Below, piece after piece: positions 11,532-21,300 of a stretch of 36,866 nucleotides of DNA (position 1 is the first letter of the stretch; each line of letters begins with the position of its first letter). Source of the DNA: Verrucomicrobiota bacterium (GTDB lineage: Bacteria; Verrucomicrobiota; Kiritimatiellia; JAAZAB01); contig JAHIJO010000205.1 in assembly GCA_018898455.1 (NCBI GenBank), forward strand, positions 1 through 36,866. The letters run 5' to 3'. The notes below the pieces were generated by a model. That model was given only the letters and a program-made list of their open reading frames with translations. It was not told where the DNA came from and made no database searches. Made by a program: the position numbers and the translations under genes.

Positions 11532-13127
11532 ATGATCCAAGCCTGGGTATGCGATTCGTTAGAACGCGTTTTCCCATCTTCAACACCTCAACGATCCCTT
11601 TTGCGGTTGGATGTCGCGCGGGGTGAAAAATTCAGTTTTCAGGTCGCCGTCATTCCGGATTGCCCGCTTGTGCTCAACGCCAAGGTGAATTGCGCCCCGG
11701 GGCTCACCGCCATTATCCGGCGGGTTGGTTATGTTCCCCTGCTCCGCCGAAACGAGAGCGCAACGGCAAATAACACCGAAGGCTACGACGTCATCCCCGG
11801 GTTGGTGCCGGATCCTCTCTACGATGATTTTCAATATACTCTGCCGCCCAGGTCCGCCAGCGCCTTCTGGATTTCCGGTATGGCGGCACCCGACTGCCGT
11901 CCCGGTCTGAAAAAAATCCAAGTTGTTCTTGCGTCCACCGACCTGCATCGGAAAGAGGCTGTCACGCTGACCGCCGGCATTCAGGTTCATCCGGTCCGAC
12001 TTCGGCCGCGGAGCGGATTTGACGTAACCCACTGGTTCTACGCCGATGCGCTTTGCGACTGGTATAAAGCGGATCCCTGGACAGAGGATTTCTGGAGGAT
12101 CGTTCCACCATACATACGCAACGTCGCTGCCCACGGTCAGAATGTTCTCTATGTCCCGGTGTTCACTCCGCCGCTTGACGGTGTGAAACGCCCCACGCAA
12201 CTGCTGGGCGTCCGCCGGACGGGAAAGGATAAATACGCATTTGATTGGTCCCAGGTCAGGCGCTGGATCCGGACAGCCCGGCAATGCGGGATTGAAAAAT
12301 TCGAGTGGTGTCACCTGTTCACCCAATGGGGCGCCCGATTTGCCATCCGCATCTATCAGAATCAATTTAGCGAAGATACTCTCCTGTGGCCGCCTGAAAC
12401 TCCCGGCACGGGTGAAATCTACCGGGCGTTTCTGGCTCAATTTCTGCCGCAACTGCACCGGTTTTTGCTCCGGGAAAAACTACTGGACCGGTCCCTATTC
12501 CACCTCTCGGATGAGCCTCATGGCGACGAGCATCTGGAGAGCTACCGACAAACCCGGGCCATGCTCCGGGAACTGGCACCCTGGATGAAAGTCATGGACG
12601 CGCTCAGCGATATCCGCTTTGCGAAAGAAAAACTCGTGGACATGCCTGTCCCCAGCATCCGCACCGCCAAACAGTTCTGGGCGGAGCAGATTCCCTGCTG
12701 GCACTACTACTGCTGTTCGCCGCGCGGGGATTATCTTAACCGTCATCTTGAAACCCCGCTGGCGCTCATCCGCATGTCCGGCTGGCTGTTCTACCGGTTC
12801 CAGGCCCGCGGATTCCTCCACTGGGGCTACAATTACTGGTACAAGAGCCAAACCCGCCAGTTGATCAATCCTTTCTTCGAATCCGACGGTCTGGCCGCGC
12901 CGGGCTGGGTCAGCGGCGATCCGTTTGTGGTCTATCCGGGACCGAACGGGCCGCTGGATTCCATCCGCTGGGAAGTGTTCGCGGAATCACTGCAGGATTA
13001 TCAGCTGCTCCAGACCCTGAACATTTCGCCGGAAAAGCTGGCCGGAGAATTTGTGGATTACAATCAGTTCCCCAAGTCGGCAGCATGGCTCCGGAGCCGG
13101 CGGCGCCGCCTGCTACAAACAAAATAA
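11532..13127 (+). CDS. DUF4091-like (putative glycoside-hydrolase-like) protein
   Basis: GFLHWGYNYWYKSQ..GDPFVVYPGPNGPLDSIRWEVFAESLQDYQLLQTL; ATG at 11532 with CGGAGG RBS; paralog of 25535-27325. Confidence 0.8.
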   Translation: MIQAWVCDSLERVFPSSTPQRSLLRLDVARGEKFSFQVAVIPDCPLVLNAKVNCAPGLTAIIRRVGYVPLLRRNESATANNTEGYDVIPGLVPDPLYDDFQYTLPPRSASAFWISGMAAPDCRPGLKKIQVVLASTDLHRKEAVTLTAGIQVHPVRLRPRSGFDVTHWFYADALCDWYKADPWTEDFWRIVPPYIRNVAAHGQNVLYVPVFTPPLDGVKRPTQLLGVRRTGKDKYAFDWSQVRRWIRTARQCGIEKFEWCHLFTQWGARFAIRIYQNQFSEDTLLWPPETPGTGEIYRAFLAQFLPQLHRFLLREKLLDRSLFHLSDEPHGDEHLESYRQTRAMLRELAPWMKVMDALSDIRFAKEKLVDMPVPSIRTAKQFWAEQIPCWHYYCCSPRGDYLNRHLETPLALIRMSGWLFYRFQARGFLHWGYNYWYKSQTRQLINPFFESDGLAAPGWVSGDPFVVYPGPNGPLDSIRWEVFAESLQDYQLLQTLNISPEKLAGEFVDYNQFPKSAAWLRSRRRRLLQTK

Positions 13128-13158
13128 ATCCTGGTTTTCTTTAAGGGAGGAACATGAA

Positions 13159-14418
13159 ATGAGCGAAAATTGTCCCCATGATTGTCAGGCTTCCAAATGG
13201 AAGGAGTCACGAAAAGATCCCGTTCGCGAAGAATTGCTGAGTCAAGGCAAAGAACCTGATTTTGAGACCATAAGCGCCTTGTTTTCCGCGACAACAGGTG
13301 CTGCGGCCTTTGATCAGACCGTCATCAATGGCAATATCGAGCGATTAAAGACAGTTCCCGAAGTTAATACCGGTTGTCATTTTCTGGATCTCTCCGTAAA
13401 GACAGGCCTCGCCTTTATTGATGCCACCTTCCAAGGCGACCATCCCAAGTATGGCGTGAAGGTATATGGAGAGAATTGCCATGACGGCTTCCCGCCGACG
13501 ATAATCGCCGCCGTGGACGCATTGTCAGCCTGGGGATTGAATCTGCGCGCAAGGCAAATTTTTCGGTACTGGATTCTGAACTTGATCCATGCTGATGGCA
13601 CTATTGACTATTATGGTCCTTCAATCAGCGAATACGGACAACTCCTCCACACGGCCGCCTGCCTGGAAGAACGCGCCGGCATTGAAGGATGGTGGCATGA
13701 TTGTTTCCCGCCGCTGGATCGCCTGGCAGATCACCTTCTCAAGCTTCGGACCAGTGCAGAAAAAGATGACGGACTTATTGTCGGATCCCCCGAGGCGGAT
13801 GAAAGAAAAGAATTCGGCAAATACTTCCACAATAATGCCTGGGCAGCTAAAGGACTTCAGCGGTGGGCAGACTTGTGCGAGCGACGAAGCGTTGCGCCAT
13901 CGACGGCAATCGACCGAATCCGAAATACCGCAAAGGCTATCGAAAAAGATACGCTTGAAGCAATTCGTAAATGTTGGCCGGACGATCCTGCCGACTGGTG
14001 GCTCACTCCGCGAGTAGAGCCGCTGAAACGTCCCCAATCCCTTACCGACACCAGGGAGGCGTCTTATACAAATTACCGGTATTGGCCGGAACTGCTTTCA
14101 AGCGGTGTTCTCCCAAATGAAATGGCCAACAGGATTGTCGACGCGCGCTTGTCCGCCGGCGGACAGTTCTGTGGTATGACGCGGTTCGCTGACTGGCTTG
14201 ATGATTGGCCTCTGGCCGACTACCTTTATGGGTTATGGGATTTGGGACGAAAGCGTGATTTTCTTCTTTCCCTTTATGGACACATAGCGTATCACCAGGC
14301 AAAAGATCACTTGACCGCATATGAGCAAGTCACATTTCCTCCAGGAAAAGAGAAGGCCGCTTACAGTCTGCCGTGTCAGCTGGTCGCTGCCCGTGCCGCT
14401 CGATTATTGGTGAAGTAA
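13159..14418 (+). CDS. conserved protein, possibly six-hairpin/alpha-alpha-toroid glycosidase-like
   Basis: GGGAGG RBS and ATG at 13159; helical repeat-like sequence with aromatic motifs (YYGPSISEYGQLLHTA, YWPELLSSGVLP); no decisive family motif. Confidence 0.65.
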   Translation: MSENCPHDCQASKWKESRKDPVREELLSQGKEPDFETISALFSATTGAAAFDQTVINGNIERLKTVPEVNTGCHFLDLSVKTGLAFIDATFQGDHPKYGVKVYGENCHDGFPPTIIAAVDALSAWGLNLRARQIFRYWILNLIHADGTIDYYGPSISEYGQLLHTAACLEERAGIEGWWHDCFPPLDRLADHLLKLRTSAEKDDGLIVGSPEADERKEFGKYFHNNAWAAKGLQRWADLCERRSVAPSTAIDRIRNTAKAIEKDTLEAIRKCWPDDPADWWLTPRVEPLKRPQSLTDTREASYTNYRYWPELLSSGVLPNEMANRIVDARLSAGGQFCGMTRFADWLDDWPLADYLYGLWDLGRKRDFLLSLYGHIAYHQAKDHLTAYEQVTFPPGKEKAAYSLPCQLVAARAARLLVK

Positions 14419-14556
14419 AGATGCTGACCGCCATCAAGCAGGATACTATTAACTCATAATTACCGTAAAAATAAGGGGGAAAGCAGAAGATAGATGGGCG
14501 ACGACCATCGCAAAAGTCAACCGCGTGTCAAAGTATTTAACATCGAGGAGGATATC

Positions 14557-17500
14557 ATGCGTATTCATTGGCATATGACGCGATCGGTGAAGGGGAAAAA
14601 GAATCAGGCGACAGCGAAAATTATAATGGCGGGCCTGGGTTTGTTGATCATGGCCGGGCCGCTTTCCGGCGCAACCCGGGTGGCGGTGTATGACGTCGTT
14701 GCCGACGGCGGCACAAGTTACCAGCAGAACGCGATTGTCCAGGCGCTGAAAGCCCAGCCGGATTTCCAGGTGGAGCTTATTCCGGACCTGGCTTTGGAAC
14801 GCTTGTTGAAATATGATGTGCTGGTTCTGCCGGTCGGCAGTGGAGGGATGGACGTGATTTATGCCGGCGGCGGGAAGGCCGGCGGCAGCCAGATGACAAC
14901 AACTGTACCCAGTTTTATCGAGGCCGGCGGCGGCGTGCTTGACTGTTATGGTCATGTCGGCGGCGGCTATCCTCCTGCCAAGGAAAACACGCTTTATCCG
15001 TCTGTGGCAAGTTTAGCCGGTGAATACCGGTTCTTTAAGAAAAAATCGCCTGCATTTAAATCGGTCGGTGATCATCCGGTCTCCGCCGGGATTGACGAAC
15101 TGCGCGCTTCCGTGCCGCCCAAGGGCAATGATTGGATGAAAGACAACGGCACTCTGATGAAGTGCGAACGTAATGGGCAAATCGTTTTTGCCGACCCGGA
15201 AATACCGTACTTCGGAATCGTGATTGCCGGCGACTACGGTGGGGGTCGTGTTGTCATTTCGGGTCTGCTCTTCGGATCGTTGGTGACAAACACAGCGACA
15301 AAAGACGAAATCGTCGAGAAAGAACTTTTAGGCAAGGAGCTGAAGGTAAAGGAGGCGATAGTTATCGACGAGCAGAAAACGCGTCTTCTCGTCAATAGCG
15401 TGAAGTGGTTGGCCACACCGTCAGCAGCGGATAAGTCCAGGGAATATGCCGTCGTTCGCCTGGCAGAAGTGGAAGCGCTGGTAAACGGCCGGACGCAGAA
15501 AATCCAAAAACATGTTGCGGAGTTAAAACAGGCCGAAGCCGAGGCAGGCAAACGCAACACCGACCTGACTGCGTTAAAGGACCAGATCGCCAAAGCTTCC
15601 GCGCTGGCAAGCGAACAGATCGGCAGTTTTGGTGAAGGCATCAAATCGGCCAAGACCAAGATGGACGCCGCGCTGAAGAAACCTTCGCGCGAGGGATTCG
15701 CGGATTTGTTTCTCGGCTTGAACACCTTGGCCGGCCGGCTGAACGCCGACAGCGTTGCAACCATCCTGGCCGTTGATGAGGCTGCCAATGAAACGATGCG
15801 CAAGAGCAATATTAAATTTTCGCGCGCGATGCCGAAATACCCGCGATTCATGTTTCACGTGTTGATGCATGTCCGGATGGGCGAGCCCAGCGATGTGGTC
15901 ATGGACAAGTATTTGCGCGAGCTGGCGGAGGAATTGCACTGCAACGGTGAAGCCGGTCTTGTGGAGGATGTCCGCAGTCCCGGCCAATGGTTCGCCGACG
16001 AAAAGGTCATGAGCCGTTACCTGGCCTATTGCCAGGCGCATGGCCTCAAATGGTTTGCGTTCACAACCAATCCGATGGGCACCGGTTTGGAGACGAACGG
16101 CGCCGTCGAGTTATACGCCCGGTCGCCCGCCTTTGCGGGATTGTTTCTTGACGAGCCCATTTACTTGTTTGGCCGGGGCAACTACAGCATGCAATATCCG
16201 GACATGGACGCGCATTTCCGCGAGTTCCTGAAAAAGAATTACAGCACCGAGGAACTGAAGAAGCTGTTGATCAATCCCGATACGATCCAACTGAGTAAAT
16301 TCGACGATAGCGCTCTGCTCAAAGATCCGTCAAAGGGTGCCGTCAACCCGGAACTGGACAAGGTGCTTGACCCGGTCGTGGACAGGGCGGCGCGAGACGA
16401 CTATCAAAAGGCGCTCTGGATGGTGACCGGCGAGTTTTTCCGGGACGAAATGCGGAGCACGATGGAAAAACCCATCGGCCTGATGAAGAAGATTGATCCC
16501 GACCTGACTGCATGGATCAATCTGAATATTTCTCCGGCGTACAGTTTCGGCCAAAGCGTAACTGCCAGCGGCGATATCGCCGACGTGGTAGGGTTTGATC
16601 CCTACAATTCCGGCGCGATTGCAGAATGCGTGATGATGGAGATGGCGCGCGGTGGAGGCGTCGGCAAAAAGATATGGGGCATTGCTTTTGGCGGCGGCAA
16701 ATACACCTGGAATCAGTCGCTGTATCGTCGCCACCTCTACAATCTTGTTCTGCACGCGGACGGGGTGGCCATATTCGCTTGGAGCGGAATATACAAGCAC
16801 CAGCACGGCTGGAGTGATGGGAGGCCGGGCTGGTCGCCCGGCTTCTGGGAGCAGACTGCGGATGTCTTCAAGAATGTGGAGAAGGTCGAGGACTACCTGT
16901 GCGACCGGCAATCAATGGCGAAAGTGGCGTTGCTGATGTCCGAGCGAACGATGTGGGGCAACTACTTCGTGCCTTGGGGAGGAAAAGGCCAGGGCACCCG
17001 TTACTTTAGCACGATCGTTGCCCTGTACGCGGCGCTCCAACAGTCACATGTGCCGACCGACATCATCTTTGCCGAGAAATTCAGCAAGCTAAACCTGTCC
17101 AAATACGCGGTACTCATCTGTCCGACCGCAGGGTGCCTGGAAGACGCCGAGATGGCCGCCTTGCGCGAGTGGGTGAAGGCGGGCGGCGTCCTGCTGGCCA
17201 CATCGCGCACCAGCGGGAATGACCGCTACGGCCGCCAACGCCAGGACTACGCACTGAGCGATATGTTCCGCGCGTCGTATCAGGAGACGAAGGCGGATAA
17301 GGACATCATGAAGGTGCTCAATTCCCCGCTTAGTATCCAAGCGACAAATCTTGAGTATAACGCTGATGAGCGCGACGTGCTGAAGGCGTTGTCCGGCGGG
17401 ACGGTGATCGGTCAGTGGAGCGACGGCAGTACCGCGGCGGTACTGGCCGACTACGGCAAAGGCGCCTGCATATTTGCCGGGACAACCTTCCTTGGCCTGG

Positions 17501-17985
17501 GTTATGACGGCCTCGGCAGTGCACGTCACTGGCCGGCGCGGTTCCGGTTCAAGCCGGGGGTGCGCGAGTTCCTGGACGGCTGCGTGAACTGGGGCTTAAA
17601 GCGGCAGGGTCTTGACTCGGCCGTCGTGTTGGATAAAGACCTGCTTGACCTGATGGTGGACGTGCGCACGCAGAAGACGGCGGAAGGTCAGGAGCGGCTG
17701 ATCGTGCAGTTCCTGGATTATGGCGATGTCTATACACTGGATCCGACCAAGGCCAAGAGCGTGCCGTTCAAGACCGGCGTGCCGGATGATTGTTACGTGG
17801 CGCATCCGCATAAAGCAATAACGCTGAAGGTGCGCTTGCCGGAGGGCTGGGCGCCGGACAAAGTCAAGGCCATGAATCCGCTGACGGGCAAGGAACTGGC
17901 CGGGAAAGCTGATGGAAAATATTTCAGCCTGAATATCGATCAATTTGTGCTCTACAACATCATCGTCCTGGAGGCGGGGAAATAA
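14557..17985 (+). CDS. large multidomain GH-like protein: ThuA/GATase-like N-domain, coiled coil, TIM-barrel-like middle, GATase/trimerisation-like C-domain
   Basis: ATG at 14557 after GAGGAGG; hydrophobic N-terminus IIMAGLGLLIMAGPLSGA; VAVYDVVADGG..LLKYDVLVLPVGSGG; heptad-rich helix; GLFLDEPIY; YAVLICPTAGCLEDAEMAALREWVKAGGVLLATSRT. Confidence 0.75.
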   Translation: MRIHWHMTRSVKGKKNQATAKIIMAGLGLLIMAGPLSGATRVAVYDVVADGGTSYQQNAIVQALKAQPDFQVELIPDLALERLLKYDVLVLPVGSGGMDVIYAGGGKAGGSQMTTTVPSFIEAGGGVLDCYGHVGGGYPPAKENTLYPSVASLAGEYRFFKKKSPAFKSVGDHPVSAGIDELRASVPPKGNDWMKDNGTLMKCERNGQIVFADPEIPYFGIVIAGDYGGGRVVISGLLFGSLVTNTATKDEIVEKELLGKELKVKEAIVIDEQKTRLLVNSVKWLATPSAADKSREYAVVRLAEVEALVNGRTQKIQKHVAELKQAEAEAGKRNTDLTALKDQIAKASALASEQIGSFGEGIKSAKTKMDAALKKPSREGFADLFLGLNTLAGRLNADSVATILAVDEAANETMRKSNIKFSRAMPKYPRFMFHVLMHVRMGEPSDVVMDKYLRELAEELHCNGEAGLVEDVRSPGQWFADEKVMSRYLAYCQAHGLKWFAFTTNPMGTGLETNGAVELYARSPAFAGLFLDEPIYLFGRGNYSMQYPDMDAHFREFLKKNYSTEELKKLLINPDTIQLSKFDDSALLKDPSKGAVNPELDKVLDPVVDRAARDDYQKALWMVTGEFFRDEMRSTMEKPIGLMKKIDPDLTAWINLNISPAYSFGQSVTASGDIADVVGFDPYNSGAIAECVMMEMARGGGVGKKIWGIAFGGGKYTWNQSLYRRHLYNLVLHADGVAIFAWSGIYKHQHGWSDGRPGWSPGFWEQTADVFKNVEKVEDYLCDRQSMAKVALLMSERTMWGNYFVPWGGKGQGTRYFSTIVALYAALQQSHVPTDIIFAEKFSKLNLSKYAVLICPTAGCLEDAEMAALREWVKAGGVLLATSRTSGNDRYGRQRQDYALSDMFRASYQETKADKDIMKVLNSPLSIQATNLEYNADERDVLKALSGGTVIGQWSDGSTAAVLADYGKGACIFAGTTFLGLGYDGLGSARHWPARFRFKPGVREFLDGCVNWGLKRQGLDSAVVLDKDLLDLMVDVRTQKTAEGQERLIVQFLDYGDVYTLDPTKAKSVPFKTGVPDDCYVAHPHKAITLKVRLPEGWAPDKVKAMNPLTGKELAGKADGKYFSLNIDQFVLYNIIVLEAGK

Positions 17986-18002
17986 TAGAAGGGACTAACT
18001 AC

Positions 18003-20075
18003 ATGCAAAACGAAAAGAAGTGGTACGAGAAACCGATGCGGATTGCCGCGCTGCAATGTTCTTCCGAAGGCAAGGCAATGAAAGTCCTTGATGTCTGGAG
18101 CAATTGCGGCTTTGACGTTGAGCAGTTACTGCATCTTAGCGCAACCGGGTATTCAGGCTACCTGATGAGAGACAAGGAGCCTCAGATACGCGCGTACATC
18201 AAACAGGCGCATAAGAAGGGCATGCGGATCATCTTTTATATCGCGCCGGGCGCGGGTGCGGAGGATTTTTTCAAGGAGCACCCGGATTGCATCCAGAAGA
18301 ACGCCCAGGGCGACAAATGCGGCGGGGCGTGCATGAACTCGCCGTATCGGGACAGGCTCATAGCCGACACGGTGGACGTCGCCCGCATCGGCGCCGACGG
18401 CATATTCTATGACGGCCCGTGCGTAAGCGCCTCCGGCTGCTACTGCCAATACTGCCGGAATCTCTTCCGCGAGCGCCACGGCCAGGACCTGCCCAAGAAA
18501 GAGGACGTGCATGATCCTCTCTGGCACAAATTCATCGACTTCCGCTACGACACGATCGCCAACTACCTCATTGACGCCAACGCGGCGCTGAAGGCAAAGT
18601 TTCCTGAGGCGATACTGTATATGAATGGCCATCATGTCGCCTCCGACATCGACACCGGGCGCGACAACCGCAGGCTCATCAAGGGCCAGGACATTCTTGG
18701 GGCCGAGGGCGGGTTCATCTTCTATCGCAGGCCCGAGCAGATTCCATACTGGAAGGCAGGCGGCACGGCCAAGCTCATCGAGGCCCAGTCCGGCGGGAAA
18801 CCCACGGTGATCTTCGCGGCTGGAGATCACAAGCCTTGGAACCGCTACTTGCACACCGCGGCCCAGACCAGGCTGCTCTATGCCGACAGCGTCGCCAACG
18901 GCGCCAGCGTCTGGTACGGCCTTCATTCGCCAATCGACGACATGAGCCATCCCGGCGGGCAGGCAGCCAAAGAGATGAACCGATTCCTGGCCAAGAATCA
19001 GAAATACTACGCTGGCGCCAAGTCGATGGCCCACGTGGCACTGATGCGCTCGGCCGCAACCATCGACTATTACCAGCGTGAGACGGACATGTCGGACTTC
19101 ACCTCCGAACACCAGAACAAGGTCGAGGGCCTGCTGGGCAGTTTTGCCAAGTGCTTCGCGGGCTTCTACGAAATCCTGCTCCGCTCGCACATTCCCTTCG
19201 ACCTGGTGGATGAGCAATCGCTTTGGGAAGACGTGATGACCAGGTACGACACGCTTGTCCTGCCCAACTGCGCGTGCATGGACCAGCGGACTGCCGGGGC
19301 GATAAGGGACTTCGTCGCTTCCGGCAAACAGGTCGTTGCAAGCTTTAATACGTCGCTTTATGACGAGCTGGTCGTGCAGAAAAAGGACTTCGCCCTGGCC
19401 GACGTTTTCGGCGTGTCGTTCATGGGGGATTACCACGACTTCAAGACGGCAAGCTACCTGTCGCTGGCGACCGACCACGCTGTAACCAAAGGCATTCGCC
19501 AACGGCTCATGCCCGCCCCGGCCTGGGGCTGCAAGGTGCGGGCCGACGGTGCCAAGGTGCTGGCGATGTTCAGGGAACCGACGCATTCGCAATACGTTCC
19601 TTTGAAGCCCGAAACCACGCCGGCGATTACCGTGAACACCGTCGGCAAGGGCCGGGCTGTCTTCTTCGCCGGCAACTTCGGCGAGCACTACCTTGACTAC
19701 GGCATACCCGAGCACCGGATGCTTGTGGCCAACGCCGTCGCGTCTTTCGGCAAACCGCTGGTGACACTGGCTGACGCGCCGGGTTCGCTCGAAGTCGTCC
19801 TTCGGCGGCAAGGCCCGGAGGCCATTGGCGAGGGCAACCAGGAACGGATTATTGTGCATTTGGTCAATTTCACCGGCGAGATGAGAAGGCCGCTGGAGCG
19901 AATCATTCCCTGCCGCAACGTGGAAGTTACGCTCAACATCGGCAAGAAAGTAAGCTCGGTCCGCGCCCTTGCCGCAAACAAACCCCTGAAATTCGCGGTG
20001 AAAGGCCGCTCGGTGCGGTTCGTCGTGCCCGAAGTCCGTGAATACGAGGTGATCGCCGTGGAGACGAAGAAGTAA
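18003..20075 (+). CDS. GHL-type putative glycoside hydrolase with C-terminal beta-galactosidase-trimerisation-like domain, no signal peptide
   Basis: MRIIFYIAPGAGAEDF, ADGIFYDGPCVSASGCYCQYCRNLF, YDTLVLPNCACMDQRTAGAIRDFVASGKQVVASFNT. Confidence 0.8.
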   Translation: MQNEKKWYEKPMRIAALQCSSEGKAMKVLDVWSNCGFDVEQLLHLSATGYSGYLMRDKEPQIRAYIKQAHKKGMRIIFYIAPGAGAEDFFKEHPDCIQKNAQGDKCGGACMNSPYRDRLIADTVDVARIGADGIFYDGPCVSASGCYCQYCRNLFRERHGQDLPKKEDVHDPLWHKFIDFRYDTIANYLIDANAALKAKFPEAILYMNGHHVASDIDTGRDNRRLIKGQDILGAEGGFIFYRRPEQIPYWKAGGTAKLIEAQSGGKPTVIFAAGDHKPWNRYLHTAAQTRLLYADSVANGASVWYGLHSPIDDMSHPGGQAAKEMNRFLAKNQKYYAGAKSMAHVALMRSAATIDYYQRETDMSDFTSEHQNKVEGLLGSFAKCFAGFYEILLRSHIPFDLVDEQSLWEDVMTRYDTLVLPNCACMDQRTAGAIRDFVASGKQVVASFNTSLYDELVVQKKDFALADVFGVSFMGDYHDFKTASYLSLATDHAVTKGIRQRLMPAPAWGCKVRADGAKVLAMFREPTHSQYVPLKPETTPAITVNTVGKGRAVFFAGNFGEHYLDYGIPEHRMLVANAVASFGKPLVTLADAPGSLEVVLRRQGPEAIGEGNQERIIVHLVNFTGEMRRPLERIIPCRNVEVTLNIGKKVSSVRALAANKPLKFAVKGRSVRFVVPEVREYEVIAVETKK

Positions 20076-20177
20076 ATCAACAACTCAAGCCGCGAATGAC
20101 ACGAAAACGTCCGTGGATAGAGATCAATCAACAGTAAGATATTAAGGTTCCTATCATTGTCTGGTCTGGACTGGTTT

Positions 20178-20237
20178 CGTAGGGACTGCGATCACGCATG
20201 GCCGTCTGTTGCGGCGCGCCGCAAGCGGCGCCCCCAC
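20178..20237. repeat. candidate palindromic REP-like element
   Basis: GTAGGGACTGCGATCACGCATGGCCGTCTGTTGCGGCGCGCCGCAAGCGGCGCCCCCAC; contains the 16-bp perfect palindrome TTGCGGCGCGCCGCAA (20209-20224). Confidence 0.45.
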
Positions 20238-20268
20238 AATCGGTCCAGGTTATTTCAGGAAGGTTATC

Positions 20269-21192
20269 ATGACCGACGTCATTCCATCGCTGATCGCTCG
20301 TGTTGACCAGGAACGCCTCAAGCGCAGCCTCTTTTATCTTGCCAAGGATCCGCTGCCCTTCCGTAAGCTTAACTATACAATCCCCGGCCACGCCAAGAAC
20401 ACGCTTTACGAGGCCGACGATTACATTCAATCACAATTGGAATTCTCGGGCTATGCCGTGGACAAGGAGGGCGTCAAGGTCCAGGCGTTCCGCTGCGACA
20501 GCACCAAGCCCAAGTCGGACCAGTATTCCAGTCCTGCTGCCGACGACCCCTGGTACACCGCTTACAACATTTACGCAAGAAGGCCAGGCCGCGAAATGTC
20601 CGGCGAGGTCATCCTGTTGCTTGGGCACAAGGACTCGCAAAGCTGGGTTGACTCACCGGGGGCATACGACAATGCCGGCGGGACGGTCGCCCTGCTGGAG
20701 ATAGCCCGAGTGCTGAGCAAATACCGGAACCGTCGGTCCCTGTGGTTCCTGTTTTGCAACGAGGAGCACTGTCCCTGGACTAGCCCCGCTGCGGCCAAGT
20801 TGTGCAAGTCCCGCGGCGACAATCTGGTTGCCATTTTAAATCTCGACAGCATTGCCATCAAGTCCCAGGTCAACATAGATGCCGGCAGGAAGACCAACCT
20901 CTCGCTTTACACCGCCCCGGAGGGCAAATTTCTGGCCGAGCTGATGTCCGAGGTTAACCGGACCTACGGGATCAACCTGGAACAGCAGATTCACTGCCGG
21001 TCTTCGCCTGCCGGGGACGACGGCTCGTTTGTCAAAGAGGGGTTCACACGAACCATACTCAACATAGGCTCCCATGATAATGACCCCAACTACCACCTTG
21101 AGAGCGACCTGCCGGAGTACGTCGATATCGAAAATATCCGCCTGACCACCCAGGCGACCCTTGCGGCAGTGGTGAGTTTGGATCAGACCTGA
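20269..21192 (+). CDS. M28-family zinc peptidase
   Basis: Metal-ligand pattern GHKDS (HxD), GAYDNAGG, CNEEH, LNLDSI, YHLESD. ATG at 20269 with AGGAAGG RBS. Confidence 0.85.
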   Translation: MTDVIPSLIARVDQERLKRSLFYLAKDPLPFRKLNYTIPGHAKNTLYEADDYIQSQLEFSGYAVDKEGVKVQAFRCDSTKPKSDQYSSPAADDPWYTAYNIYARRPGREMSGEVILLLGHKDSQSWVDSPGAYDNAGGTVALLEIARVLSKYRNRRSLWFLFCNEEHCPWTSPAAAKLCKSRGDNLVAILNLDSIAIKSQVNIDAGRKTNLSLYTAPEGKFLAELMSEVNRTYGINLEQQIHCRSSPAGDDGSFVKEGFTRTILNIGSHDNDPNYHLESDLPEYVDIENIRLTTQATLAAVVSLDQT

Positions 21193-21215
21193 AACAAGCT
21201 GATAGGTAATGCAAG

Positions 21216-21248
21216 CCAAAAATCACTGGGAGGACGATTTCCGTCTCC
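21216..21248 (-). terminator. possible intrinsic terminator of the long minus-strand run
   Basis: GGAGGACG (21229-21236)/CGTCTCC (21242-21248) imperfect stem; ATTTTT follows on the minus strand (plus CCAAAAAT). Confidence 0.4.
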
Positions 21249-21300
21249 TCTTCCGTCTTACCCCACCCTTTTTTCAGAGACCTATTGGAGCCTGTCCTGT

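Noticed and set aside
18153-19859. 568-aa ORF antisense to the 690-aa GH-like protein
   Set aside because: Shadow ORF of a GC-rich gene; Arg/His/Val-rich, no family motifs, and the plus-strand frame has clear domain motifs. The same reasoning applies to 2566-3552 +, 7371-8333 +, 11580-12458 - and 33218-34459 +.
20080-20120. GCCGCGAATGACACGAAAACG, reminiscent of degenerate ACACGAA-type intergenic repeats
   Set aside because: Too short and degenerate here; no second unit in the window.
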